Shown: positions 25,328 through 38,300, counted from the first letter of the stretch. The stretch: 64,000 nt of DNA from Strigops habroptila (GCF_004027225.2 NC_046358.1:4616720-4680719), one strand, 5' to 3'. Numbers and translations: made by a program. Notes: a model not told the origin generated them from the letters alone.

Positions 25328-27285
25328 CTAGCTTCTTACTCTGTGATCATCAACAAAGGGCAAATGCTCCCAGCTGACCATAATACAGAATTTTGTGTCA
25401 AATCCTGTAAAATCAGCAGCATTTTCCACCTTTGCTAGAAGCCACTGTAAGACAAATTTAAGACTAGTTCAGGGATTGTTTCAGAGGTTCTTTTCCTTCT
25501 TCTCCTTCTGACATGCATCTGTCATGAAGTAGATCATGGCAGGTTTTGATGACATGTTTTTCCAATAAACCATTTAAGAGTGACAGTGTGAACACATCTC
25601 ACATCCACTTGAAATGACAGGAGGAGTTCCAGGGCGGCAGACAGGAATTTCCCTGTCCCCAGCCTGTCTACAGTCAGGATGACACCAAGAACATAAGAGT
25701 TGTGGTACCCTGATGCTGCTTGTCATGTCAGTTGCTGGTCTTGAGCAAGTCATTGAAAGCACTGGGAGCTCTCAGCCCTCCCTGGTATAAAATGGGTTTA
25801 AGTGTTGTGGTTTTGAAGCTTGCTCTCAAGGCTTCTTCAGAAAGCTGCAGCAAAACTGGAGGGGTTTCTTTCTTGTAGTCCTGACCATCTTCAGTGCCTT
25901 CAGAACTCAAGACTTAAAATGCTTCCTACTTTTCAGGTGAATTTATGGCTACTGACTGCAGCGGAGTAATGATTTAACCAAGTCCTAGTCACAGCCCACG
26001 ATGCTCAAATCCTACATCATCCATGCTCTATAATTTTCACTAATTGAGTTTGATTTTGTGACTGCCCCTGCTCATCTCCAGCTGTGCAGGCTGCGCTCAG
26101 CCCTGCTCTGTGGTTGTCAAAGAGCCCTGGCCTTGCATTAAGCTGGGAGGCAGGTCATCAGGTCTTTCCCTGCCACTAGCCTTCAGGATGGAGAATGGCT
26201 TTCCCCACAGGAACATTGTGCTTCAGGGGGAAAGTTAAGCCAGTGCTGTGGCAACTGTCAAGGCAAAAGCTCTTTTCCCAGTGGAGCATGGGGTTGGGTT
26301 CTGTCCATGGACAGTGGTCCTCCTCTGAGCAAACTGTTTCTCCGTCTTACTTTGTGGCATCTCTCAGTGTTTCCATTGGTGGTGAGCATGAGCTGTGTAG
26401 CCAGCTGGTACTTCATATAGTGGCCTGGAATGGTTGGCATGGCCGAGGACCTTGGTAAGTGAATTCACCTCGGGGAGAGCCGTCAGCTTGGATCTTTCAT
26501 GGCTGTTTGGGGGGAGCTCAGAGCCTTGAATGCTTTGCTTTATTCCCCCTTCTTGTCTCATCAGTAGCTGACTGTTCTGGATTCCTATTTCTGATAATAA
26601 TATGCAACTGTAGAAGAAGCATATGAATTCAAGTCCGTCTTTCACCATGGGCCTGCACTTTAAAACATGTTACGAGCTACACAAGATCTTTCTTAAAAGC
26701 AGAGGGGATGACCTCCAGAAAGGCGGCAGTGAGAAACTGAGTGAGGGAGCTGTGTGCTGAGGAGGGGATGGATTCCTATATGGCTGTTTCACATGCAAGA
26801 ATGTCCCAATCTGGGAAATGTGCCAGTAAAATGTAAAATTAAAGCTCTGTTTTGGAGGCTGATCCTTGCAGATAAGAGTCTGTGGCTGTTAACTAATAAC
26901 TACAAGAGGGGCAGTGATAAAGGCGGAATACTTAGAGACAGGAATTCACAGGTTTGTTCATGCTTAACCCCATTTGGACATTTTTTTCATGCTCAGAGAT
27001 CAACAGCTCAGATCTTCTTGTGTTTTCTACTTCTCTGATTGTGAGTAACATGGTAAAGCCACTGCATGTGTCATGCAGATACGTGACAGGTCCTTACCTA
27101 CTTCGTGAAGAAAGTGGGAGAGGTTATGTGGCACTGCCTTTGAACCCAGGGATGCCTCTTGGGATGTGTAGCAGTCGCCTCTTGGGATGTATAGCAGTCA
27201 CGCCGGTGTCCAAAGGACTTGATGTTGTGTGCAGACAATACCTGGATCTTCACAGCATCCTGCTCACCTAGGGATCATCGTAGAT

Positions 27286-27443
27286 GTTGTGGATGCCCCA
27301 TCCCTGGTAGTGTTCAAGGCCAGGTTGGACACAGGGGCTTGGAGCAACCTGCTCTAGTGGAAGATGTCCCTGCCCGTGGCAGGGGGTTGGGACTAGATAA
27401 GCTTTAAGGTCCCTTCAACCCAAACCACTCTGTGATTCTATGA
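27286..27443 (+). mobile_element. CR1 LINE fragment
   Basis: A short sense 3' end from GATGTTGTGGATGCCCCATC to the tail CTGTGATTCTATGATT. Confidence 0.85.
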
Positions 27444-28435
27444 TTTGCAGTAGGTTGTGTGCACAGTGACACTGGGAGGACTGGCTGTCCTGATAGGCAC
27501 AGGGGCATGCACATAGGAGGCCAAGTACATCCTGGAAAATCTTCAGCGGTAACGAAGGAGCCTGCTCTGCTTATGCTTACATGGTGCTTCTCCACATCAT
27601 CTGAAACCTTCAGAGGATCTTCATATTTAGGTGTTAGAACAAGCACAGCTGTAAAAATTGCCCCCCAAAAAAGAGAAGAGAACAATGAAGCGGAGGAAAT
27701 GTAAAGTACAGAATGTGAACTAGACTCTTGTAGCATGGGAAACAGAAAGGCGAGGGGGAGAAAGGGCAAGAAAGAGGAACTAATGGGCAGCGAAATTAAC
27801 GAAAATTAAAACCAGCTTTAAATACGTCAGAAGCTAAAACAGTCCTAAAAGCACAGTCACCTACTGATGCCTGGAACTGCAGAAATGTCAGATGTTCCGT
27901 ACCTGATGCTGATGGAAAAGCTGGATGATGGTGCTGGTTACAGCAGCAGCGTGATGCTCAACTGTAACAGTAGCTTAAGGAAATACTGAACAGCAGCTAC
28001 TACCGAGTATGTTTTAAAGTTGCATTCATGGATATTAAAAGTGCTGCTGAGTAACACTCTCTGGGCCATAAACACTGATTTAAAATACGTACATACACAC
28101 ATGTAATGAGTTAGACTGAGAAAAAAATGTGTGTTAGTCATTAACAAGTAAGCTAATATCAAGTCTAATCTGGGCAAACTAGAGTACTTGGCAGGCTGTT
28201 GTGGGCTTCCAGTAAAATAATAGCAGATAGGAGTTGGATTGGTCATGATTTAAGGGGGTGTTAATTGTAATAATCAGCCTGTACAGATTTTTTAAAATAG
28301 GTTTTTTGTTAGGTGGTTTCCTGATATTGCTAGAATTCTGCTTGATAAAGGTGAAAGCGTTGGTATGTGTTGCGTGTTTAATGTGCTGAAGTTGTGCCAC
28401 AGGTCATTGGAGTAAGCAGCTAGAATGATTCAGTG

Positions 28436-28905
28436 TGTCGCACACTGTTGGAGCAGGCCCAGAGGAGGCTAGAGAGATACTCTGTGGGCTGGAGTACCTC
28501 TGCTATGGAGACAGGCTGAGAGAGCTGGGCTTATTCAGTCTAGAGAGAAGAAGGCTTTGGGTACATCTTGTAGCCTTTCAACACTCAAAGGGAGCTTGTA
28601 AGAAAGATGGAACAGGATTTTTAGTGGGGCCTGTAGCGCTAGGACAAGGGGGAATGTTTTAAACTCAAAGAGGGGAGATTCAGGCTAGATACAAGGAAGG
28701 GATTTTTTCACTATGAGGGTGGCAAGACTCTGACACAGATTGCCCAGAGAGGTGGTAGATGCCCCGTCCCTGCCAGTGTTCAAGGCCAGGTTGGATGGAG
28801 CTTTGAGCAGCCTTGTCTAGTTGAAGACGTCCTGGCTCATTGCAGTGGGATTGGAACTAAATTAGCTTTAAGGTCCCTTCCAACCCCAAATATTCTATGA
28901 ATAAG
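28436..28905 (+). mobile_element. CR1 LINE fragment
   Basis: A sense copy, more diverged than its neighbours, from the GGAGCAGGCCCAGAGGAGGC segment to AATATTCTATGAATAAG. Confidence 0.82.
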
Positions 28906-29044
28906 TGAAAACCTGACTAAATGAAAGGTCACAGTGTGGCAAAAGGAGAGCCATTACTGATAAGTGTATTTCTAATAGTGTCACATGGGAATTGTTTCTT
29001 TGGCTTGTTTCTAATCAAGTCATGGGTGTTGGTCTCTTTTCCTG

Positions 29045-29320
29045 AGTAAGAAGTGGTAGGGTGAGAGGAAACGACCTCTAGTTGGGCCTGGGGAGGTTTA
29101 AATTGGATAGTAGGGAAAAATTCTTTACTGAAATAGTTACCAAGCACTGGAACAGGCTGCCCAGGGAAGAGGTTGAGTCACCATCCCTTGGAGATATTTA
29201 AAAGATGTGTAGATCTGGCACTTAGGGACATGGCTTGGTGGTGGTGGCAGTGTTAGGTTTATGGGCGGACTCAATGATTATGAAGATCTTTTCCAGCCTA
29301 AATCATTCTGTGATTCTTAA
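29045..29320 (+). mobile_element. CR1 LINE fragment, different subfamily
   Basis: A sense copy ending CATTCTGTGATTCTTAAG, with the GGAACAGGCTGCCCAGGGA wording of the second CR1 subfamily. It abuts the next CR1 at 29335. Confidence 0.78.
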
Positions 29321-29334
29321 GTGTGTTGTTGTCT

Positions 29335-29657
29335 TGGAAGAAAACTGAAGGAGGCCTACAAGGATGCTGGAGAGGGACTCTTCATCAAGGACTGTATTGA
29401 TGGGACAAGGGGTAATGGGTTCAAACTTAAACAGGTTAGATATAAGGAAGAAGTTCTTTACTGTGAGGATGGTGAGGCATTGGCACAGGGTGCCCAGAGA
29501 AGCTGTGGCTGCCCCATCCCTGGCAGTGTTCAAGGCCAGGTTGGACACAGGGGCTTGGAGCAACCTGCTCTAGTGGAAGGTGTCCCTGCCCATGGCAGGG
29601 GGTTGGAACTGGATGGTCTTAAGATCCTTTCCAACCCGAACTATTCTGTAATTCTAA
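29335..29657 (+). mobile_element. CR1 LINE fragment
   Basis: A sense 3' end immediately after the copy at 29045-29320, from the GGCCTACAAGGATGCTGG segment to ATTCTGTAATTCTAAAC. Confidence 0.86.
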
Positions 29658-32200
29658 ACCACAAAGTTAATTTGGATTATGTTTGTGGGCAGCACAAAGT
29701 CTAAGCAAGTCAGGAAGTAATGAAAAGAGGCAAGTTAGTGATAGAGTTGTTATCTCATGTATGCTGGGTGGGACAACAAGGAGTTATGTGAACGTCTTGG
29801 AAGCAGGTACCTAGTGTCATAGCAGGCAGGAGGGCTGGTGAGGGGTACACAGTGGCCCAGGAGCAGGAGCTCAGGCTCTTACAGCAGCACAATTGTTCAG
29901 AACATAAAACATCCAGAAAGTAAATGAGTACTTGGATGCAAACATGGAAATCCTGAGCAGGGCAGGGAGGGTGTTATCGCGGCGCAAGGTGCTGCTCCCG
30001 TCAGCACAGGAGTGCTGCGGGCAGTGCTGCGCAGGAATGTTGCTGATAAGCTGGAGGGAGTTCAGGGGGGACCATGAGAGGGGAGGGAAGGCATACAGTG
30101 AAATGAGGAGCTCTGTCTCTAAAACAAACACTGGATTTCTTCTTTTTTCCCTTTTTCTTGTTGGAGGGACGCTGTAGTTTAAAGGAGTTCACTGAAGGAA
30201 GCGCGCTGGCCTGCCTTGCGCAGGAGGTCACACTGCACCGTCACAGGGTCTCTATTGCTCCATAACGGAGTCTCCATGAGGGAAGAGTAGGAAAGGAAAA
30301 GCCATTGTCTCTTCAGAGACAGATGTCTGCATCTCTTCCTACCGAAGCCTTGGGGGTTGTGGGTGTTTTAACTCCAGGTGCCTTGTCCACCAGGCGTCCA
30401 AATGGGTTGGTTTACTGACCAAGAGCATCTGCCTCGCAACCAGCACCATTGCAGGCCCCACAGCTAACCAGCTCTGGGGCAGCATCCATCTCTTCTTGGT
30501 TTGAATGATTTTCTCCTCCCCCAGCTGCTGCTTTTTGCCTCTTGAGCTGCCTTACTGCAGACTTTCCAGGAAAGGCTTTTCCTTCTCCTTTGGGAAGGGC
30601 AGGTACTCCCTGCCTGCAACAGCAGCTGAGGCATGGCGATAGGACTGGGGAGCTTCCCTCTCCAGAGTGCAGACCAGGGGTTCAGCATGCCAGAAAAATG
30701 AGCCCCTCTTTGCCCTTACTATCACTTCCCTTCTTACTGGCTGTGGTAATTCTGTGTCTTGTTTTGGGCACCTTGTAAAAGCTCAAAAGTCTCTGTGTTT
30801 GCCTGTATCTAGTTGTACGTTTGCTGAGGCTTTGCTTGCAGAGCACGGTATGAATATTAACTAGTGCTTCCTTGATACAAGCTCGATAAAGGTCCTTCAG
30901 GCTGCACGTTGGCATGTGAGAAGTTGGGCTGGGAAAACTAATCATTTGTCCCCTGGCACAAAGAGGAGCCACAGAGGCTGGGAACAGCATTCCTTCTGTA
31001 TGTAAACAGGGCACAAACGCAGACCAGACTTCCGTGGTGCTCAGTCCTGTATAACCACGTGTGGAATAAGAGAATTCCTGTCTTCAGGGGGTTGTGACCT
31101 CGGAACATGGATTTTGTCCAGAACTGAGCTGTGGTGGGGATGTGCTCTTCCATCTCCCCTGACAGAAGGGGTCTGGTCAGCTGCTGAAGTCCCTCCGTTG
31201 GGTGCTGTGAGTATGCAGCATGACAGAGCATCATGGACATGCAGCAGACATGGAAAAGGGGATGGATCACAGGGAATTTTGGGAGCAGCAGCTGTGAAGT
31301 GTGTCCAGACTGGAATGGTGCCTGAGACCAGCCAGTGTGTGTGCCTTGGAGGAAGTCTTAAGATGAATGCAATGAAGAGATGAGCAGTGCTCTGATTTAT
31401 TCCTTGTCTCAAGCTGGGATGTTGTGAAGCTTAGTGACCCGTCCCAAAATCTTAATATTAATTCAAGCAATTCAGAATTATCATCACTTGCCTTATCAGT
31501 ATTTTCTTTTCAGCACCATCCCTTGATGGGGGAGGAGGGAATTGTTATCGTTTTGGAGCTTGCTGTCCTTCGACATCATTAAGTGGTTCCTGGCTCTTGC
31601 GTTGAGCTGAGGGAGAAGCATTTTCAGTACATCAGCTTGTGTGCCAGGACCTGTGCTCAGCTCAGGTCATTGCAAAGGATGGGAAGGTAGAGAGCATGTC
31701 TTGTGCAGCTCTGGTGGAGTCCTGCAGGGCACTGTGGGCACTTACATGTTTGTAGGAGGTGTCCGGAGCACATGGAAAGCTCCATCTGCAGAGGTGGTGG
31801 GGACTGGCATTATAAATGGATCCTGGTTCATGCCACAACCTGCATTCCTCTTTCTTGTCATTCAGTCTCCAAAGACCTGCTCTGAGGTAGTGGTGCTCCG
31901 TATTTCCATGACACATCCCACCCATCAGTCTTAAATTCCATGCGTGACATTTTTAATGGGTGCTGTGGAGCATACTTCAGATTCCCCGTGCCTCAGGTTG
32001 CTCCGTGGTGTCTCACACGCTTCACCTGACCTGCAACTGAACCAGCTCCCCAGCATGGGAAGGGGTTTCCACCTTCTTGTGCATATAGGTGCCCTAGATG
32101 ATGATGGTGGTCCTTGATGCCACTTGTTCTGCTGCTGCGTTCTGGGGGAGGAAGGTTGTGATTCTTGGCTGCTCATTTTTCTCCCTGTACTCTCTTTCAG

Positions 32201-32319
32201 AACATGAGTGAGAACTTGAAGGACTGTTTGATCCAGACCCAGGCTTCCTTAGGGGAGATGGTGACGATAAAAACAGAGGCCTGCTCTCCGCGCCGGGACC
32301 AAGAGTATGGACAGCCTTG
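32201..32319 (+). CDS. PRDM11: PRDM11 first coding exon
   Basis: The acceptor is a pyrimidine tract ending in CAG at 32198-32200 and the donor is GTACGT at 32320. Coding begins at ATG 32204 and gives 38 complete codons plus two bases (TG) that complete a cysteine codon with the next exon. The encoded N-terminus ends in the conserved DQEYGQP segment of PRDM11. Only three bases of 5' UTR lie in this exon, so most of the leader must come from an upstream exon, probably in the CpG island near 12.9 kb. Confidence 0.88.
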
Positions 32320-35300
32320 GTACGTGGCTGAGCTTTGGTCTAATGTGCTCTAACCCCTTTCTCTCCACCTCCCCCACCAAGCTTAAAGTTGATTTTGAGG
32401 GATATACTTGAACTTCTCAAAGTTATTAAAACCCTCCCATGTGAGGCTGGAAAAGACCTTTAAGATCATCAAGTCCAACCATTCCCCAGCACTGCCAAGG
32501 CCACCGCTAAACCATGTCACTGAGGGCCTCATTTACATGGTTTGTGAACACTTCCAGGGACAGTAACTGCAGCACTGCCCTGGGCAGCCTGTTCCTATGC
32601 CTGAGCACCCTCTGAGGGAGAAATTTGTCCTAATATCCATGCATGGAGGTGTTCTAGCTGAAGCCACTACCTGTTGTAAGCTTGAGCCTTAAGCCATCTC
32701 AGGTACCAGCTTTTGGCAGGTTGGACAGCAAGTTGAGTCATTTCTCTGCTGTAGGTGTCGGGACTAAGAGAGCTGGTCAGGCCCCGTTGCCTCGGCTCCT
32801 CTCTGTGTGCAGTCCCAGTGTCTTGGTAAGTTAATATCATCTCTCCATTGTTCCCTCCCCAGCTCTGGAAGGCCTGACCCACAGTCCATGGAGGTGGAAC
32901 CCAAGAAACTGAAAGGGAAACGGGATTTGATCATGACCAAGAGCTTTCAGCAGGTGGATTTCTGGTGTAAGTGTCTTGTGAGTGAGGGGAAAAGCAGTGC
33001 TGCCACTTGTATGGGCTTTGATCTTTCCTAGTCAGTGCCCTGCTGCTTTGGGGTGGGAAGCAGGGAACAAAAAAGCTGGGGCAAATTTGTGTGCTCCCCT
33101 GAAAAGACCAGCACGTTTGGTAGGAAGCTGTTGCACAGAACCAGTTTGTTTGTCATGGGGCTATGCAGTGATAGGGAGGTAAGTGGAAAGTATGCTGGAA
33201 ACGTGAAAATGCACATAGGGAAAACTCCAAGAATCTGCAAAACCGCAAGACTTGGATTCAGAAACTGTGAAGGGAGCACTGTGCAGATGACAACTCCTTT
33301 CCCTGTATTCTGGGAAAGGAAATTGATTCCAGTTACTTTGGCATACCTACAGAATACCAAATTGGAGGTCTGAGTCCCTGTCTGGACACAGGGCAAGTAC
33401 CTGGGGCTGCTGTCTCTCTCCCAAGCACAGAATGAAGGCTGTATGATGAGAGTTTGTTTTCAGGGTTGTTTGATTTAGTTTCCCTCTGGTGTGTGGGAGA
33501 ATCAAACCTTTTGGCTTGAGGACATTGCTGCTATCCAGAGATGCGCAAGGAGCCTCCAACCTCTGTCTCTGCAGATGGGAATGGCACCTTCTCCTGTGTG
33601 TAGCTGTTGGTGATGAATCTGTGTAGGAGCAGTTGGTGAAGTGATGGCAGGTGTGGAGGCTGGGCTTTGGGAAGGGGCTCAGTCAGGCTGGGGGGAGTTG
33701 GGGCACACTGGCCTGATCACTGTGTGTCCTATGAGCTGCATGAGCTTATACAGACGTCACATCTGCCCAGCCTAACCCCTGTCCCCTCACACCCGCAGTC
33801 TGTGAGTCCTGCCAGGAGTACTTTGTGGATGAGTGCCCAAACCACGGCCCCCCAGTGTTCGTGTCTGACACCCCAGTGCCCGTTGGCATCCCTGACCGGG
33901 CAGCACTGACCATCCCACCTGGAATGGAGGTGGTGAAAGAGCCCAATGGGGAGAACGACGTGCGCTGTATGAACGAGGTGATCCCCAAAGGTCACATCTT
34001 CGGGCCGTACGAGGGGCAGATGTCCAGCCAGGACAAGTCTGCAGGATTCTTCTCGTGGCTGGTGAGTGACTTGTCTCCCCAACGAAGTGACACCCCAGCC
34101 ATTCAGCTCAGAGCTGGGGGACTTACGGGCCTGTGGAGCCAAACCTTAGCTATCTTCCCCCATCTCTGAAGATTTTCTGACCCACATGGGCAGGAGGCAA
34201 ACACCTACCTGCCATAATTATTAGCAGCTTAAGGGTATAGATAGTGAAAGGAGACCAAGTGCCATAGCACCCAAGTTCAGTTCATGGCTGTAGGAATCAG
34301 AGTTTGCTTCCTCTTGCCCCCTTGCTGTGTTTTCCATGCCCACTCAACCTCTAGGGCTCCTCCAGTACCTTTCTCTGCTCTGGTCATTACTTTGAAGATA
34401 GAGGAAGGATTTCATCTAGAGGTTGCAGAGCACTCTCCTGGGCCTGCAGCACTCCTTCCCAGCCCACTTGAGCAGAGCAGGTGACCCAAAAGGCCAGGAA
34501 AGAGGAGATCCAGTCCATCAGGAAGTGATCTACACGCAGACTCCAGCACCATATTTTTCCCCCCTAGTACTACAGGCTTTGCTTAACCTAGGAGATAGAG
34601 ATGTCACTAGATAGGCAGGTATTAATTATTGGGAGATGCGGGATTTGAGTTATAGGTGGGAAAATAATTGAGAGCTGCTGCTCTGAACTGCTGCTCACGT
34701 TTTTCTGTCTGTAAAATAAATGTGTGTCTCAGCCCTGTGCTGAAAGGGAAGTTAATCTTCTATATCTGAAGACTGTTAACAGTTTTGTCAGCTGCATCCA
34801 TAATTCTATGTTACAGACATTTGTACACAGGAAATGCCTCTTAGTTCTGAGTAGCCTCCACACACATATCCAGGGCAGCAGCCTGTAGTACCAGGAGGGC
34901 TGAGATTCATGATGTAGTTTCATGTCCTGACTTAAGGCTGGAACTGAAGCAGTGATTTGAGAGTTGAACACTGTGGGAGGTAAAGGCAACAGGATCTGCA
35001 TTGATGGGCTTGAGCAACACTCTAAATGCAAGCTATCAAGCCTTGATACCAAACAAGCCTTGGGCTGATGGGCCAACAAGCCTTGGGCTGATGGGCCAGG
35101 ATGTCAAGAGACAGATAAGCCAGGATGCTGGGAAACAGGAAAAGCGTGGCATGCCCGGGCATGGGAATAAAAGGGGCTTGGTTGTAATGAAGTTTGTCTC
35201 AGTATCCTCACCCACCTGAGTCCGTGCTTTCAATACGCCACAAGTGATGCCCAATGTGGGGCACGAAGACTAGCTGTCGATCCAGCGGCGTAGCTCAGAC

Positions 35301-38300
35301 AAACTACGGGATTAAACGCTGAAAGGAAGCATATCCAGAGTGCTCTATTACCTACCTGCTGGAGGAAGGTAAGCGGCTGAGAACTATGGGGACTGCTTTA
35401 ACAAAAGAACAAAGAAGAGTTTTACAAGTCTTTACTAATATTCTTAAGAAGTATGGGAAGAAAATAGATGAGGAAGAATTGAAACGTGTTCTTCTATGGG
35501 CATCAAAAGCTGACCTATTTATTAATTCCACTCATATTTATACCCCGGAGATTTGGGACAAAATTGGTGTTTATCTGTGGGACTGTGCCATGAAAAATGA
35601 TGAGGTTGCTGCCACTTTACTGACCCCTTGGCAACTTTAAAAGCTCATGTCGGCTCACATTCAACAGAAGTAGAAGCGGCACTTTCGGCTCTCCTCCGCC
35701 CCCCTCTTTGGTGGACTCTGCCGTAAGACCAAAAACTCAGCCTGTTGCTGCTGCTCCTGCGGTTCTGCCTCCTGATAATTCCTGTGATGACCCAGATGAC
35801 TCTTTCGACCCAGGGATTACTGATCCGGAAAAGGAGCCTGATTTATATCCCCCAGACCCTCATGATGAATGGGCAGCTGTAAGGGGAGAAGTGAGACGAG
35901 CGGGGGATGCGGATGTACTGTGTGCTTTCCCTGTGATGTATATGCCTGATGAAGATCCACGATGGGAAGGTCTCTCGTATGCTCTTTTCAAAGATATCAG
36001 ACGAACAGTGATGGACCATGGACTTGGGGCTCCATATACAACTCATTTGATACAGACTCTGATACTCATGTATTTACCCCAAATGATTTTAAAACGTTGT
36101 TTTGTTTAATAATGACGGACATGCAATACACTATGTGGAAGAGGATAGAAACTATTTGATCGCTGCCAAAGAGAAGTAACTACTTGGCTGGAGAAGAAAG
36201 AGTTAAAGAAGAAGCAAAGTACACTGTGTGATTAAGCAGAGCAACCTACCTGGACAGGAGCTGGAGAACAGAAGGATAAGGAACTGGTTATTTTGGGACT
36301 GTTTGTGAAATGACAAAGAATGTTGAAAAAACAAAACTGTAAACCAGGAGCTAAACATGATGTGATAAAATAGCTTGGTATAAGATTTAGAGCAATATGC
36401 TAAAGATAGCTTTTGCTAGAATGGTATAAATGCTAGAGCAATAGGCAATAAAGTGATTTGCTGCATGAAAAAAGAAAAAAGAAGAAAGAAGTTAAAACTG
36501 ATAATGGACCTGGATATGCAGCCAAACCTACCTTAGTACTTTTCCAACAACAGATATCCCCCACTCTCCCACGGGCCAAAATGTACAAAACAAAAAAGGG
36601 GGAATGGGGGATACACACCCTATGAATGTTCTTAAGTTTTTGAACCTCAAGAAATTGGTATGTTAGGTTGTGTTAAAATGGATGAATGTTTGTATTTTAA
36701 ATATACAGGTCAGAATCAATCATTAATTCAAATTGTTAACTCTTCTTTGTCTGGCTATCAGAATGCTTCTATATGGTGTAATCATACGTCTGTTAACATT
36801 TCTCACTCCTCTAATAGTCCTGTATCGCTTCCCTGAGGCATCTTTCTAATCTGCGGAGATCGAGCATGGGCTGGCATCCCTTCTCACCTACGAGGAGGCC
36901 CTTGTGGTTTAGACAGATTAACAATGTTAACCCCAAATATTTCTATGATACTGAATTATACTAGATTCCACCATCTCCGCAGGTTAAAAAGATCTGCTCA
37001 TGCTTTTACTCCCGACTGCAAAGACACAGCTACATTCTGGAGTCCTGCAGAGATAATCTCAGCGGCCTTTTTTGCACCAGAAGTAGCCGCTGCACAAGCT
37101 CTTGCAACTCTAAACAAATGAGGATGTTAGCTTGCAAAGCAAACAAATGCCACATCTAATGCTCTTTCCAGTCTCCTCCTTGATATAGGTTCTGTAAGAC
37201 ATGCAACCTTACAAAATCGGGCTGCCATAGATTTTCTTCTCCTTGCCCATGGTCATGGGTGTGAGGACTTTGAAGGTCTATGTTGCATGAACCTTTCAGA
37301 CCACTCTGAATCGGTTCACAAAAGTATACAAACTCTTAAATAACTTACAGGAAAACTTCAGGTTGAGGATGACTGGAACCCTTTTTCAGGTTTATTTGCT
37401 GGAATAACAGCATGGGTAAAAAAATTGATTGTATTAGGAGCTCTTGTTTTCTTAGTGTTTATTAGCTTGTTAATTTGTATTCTTTGTTTAATGAAATTTA
37501 TGCAATCTCTTATTGATCGAGCCCTCAAACAGGTATTGATAGTAGTTCTACAAAACAAAGAAGGGGGAGATGTGGGAGGTAAAGGCGACAGGATCTGCAT
37601 TGATGGGCTTGAGCAACACTCTGAATGCAAGCTATCAGGCCCTAATACCGAACAAGCCTTGGGCTGATGGGCCAGGATGTTGAGAGACAGATAAGCCAGG
37701 ATATTGGGAGACAGATAAGCCAGGATGTTGGGAAACAGGAAAAGCGTGGCACGCCCAGGCATGTTGAGAAGGTACCGAATGAGGGAATAAAAGGGGCAGG
37801 GAATAAAAGGGGCTTGACCATAATAAAGTTTGTCTCAGTATCCTCACCGACCTGAGTCCATGCTTTCAATACGCCACAGTACACCTTCTGTCTGGACCAG
37901 CTAGTTGACATACTGTATCTCTTCTCCTGTTCCACAGATCGTTGATAAGAACAACCGCTACAAATCCATCGATGGGACAGATGAAACCAAAGCAAACTGG
38001 ATGAGGTGAGTCCGGTTCTCTTCTGCCTTCCCTTTTGGGGCTCTGTCTTCCAGAGAGAGGCCATCAAACACTCCTTGTTTTGTGCGACAGAAAATCAAAC
38101 CAAAATGCCACAACCCCTTCTGTAAAGGGTGTGCTTGTGCTCTTCCTTTTTGTGCTCTTCTTTATTGTGATGAGAATCCTTTGGAGGCACATTCAATGAA
38201 AGGGACTAAAACAAGGATGTGTGTATGGAGGATGGCTATTTTCTGGAATGAGGACAAATGATAAAGATGATGCTATTTGTCCACTCCTGCAAATGCTGAC

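Larger units (their letters stand above)
13561..32200 (+). other. PRDM11: Presumed long first intron of PRDM11 (non-repeat remainder)
   Basis: Between the CpG island and the first coding exon I see about ten CR1 fragments, one possible older LINE, and otherwise unique sequence. The unique stretches 15401-16297, 16504-18210, 18416-19624, 20166-22666, 25328-27285, 27444-28435 and 29658-32200 hold only short unrelated frames. No tRNA, rRNA or other RNA gene was recognised. Intron status depends on the inferred first exon. Confidence 0.5.
34972..37878 (+). mobile_element. Internally deleted endogenous retrovirus, beta-like gag and alpha-like env, sense in PRDM11 intron 3
   Basis: Two related LTRs (34972-35242 and 37571-37878) both start TGTGGGAGG and end CGCCACA, and enclose a primer-binding site, gag remnants, env remnants and a polypurine tract. 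The flanks GAACAC (34966-34971) and GTACAC (37879-37884) form a 6-bp target duplication with one mismatch. Pol is absent: gag stops within the capsid region and the sequence passes to env over a few hundred bases. Both coding parts carry stops or frameshifts, so the provirus is defective. The LTRs differ by roughly fifteen substitutions by eye plus several indels, so the insertion is not recent. It lies in the same orientation as PRDM11. Confidence 0.9.

Noticed and set aside
33035..33373. A 112-codon frame in PRDM11 intron 2
   Set aside because: It spans no splice-compatible junction with the conserved exons, and the exon 2 to exon 3 join without it reproduces the PRDM11 zinc knuckle exactly.
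35386..37570. Functional retroviral genes
   Set aside because: A frameshift in gag, several stops in env and complete absence of pol show a dead copy.
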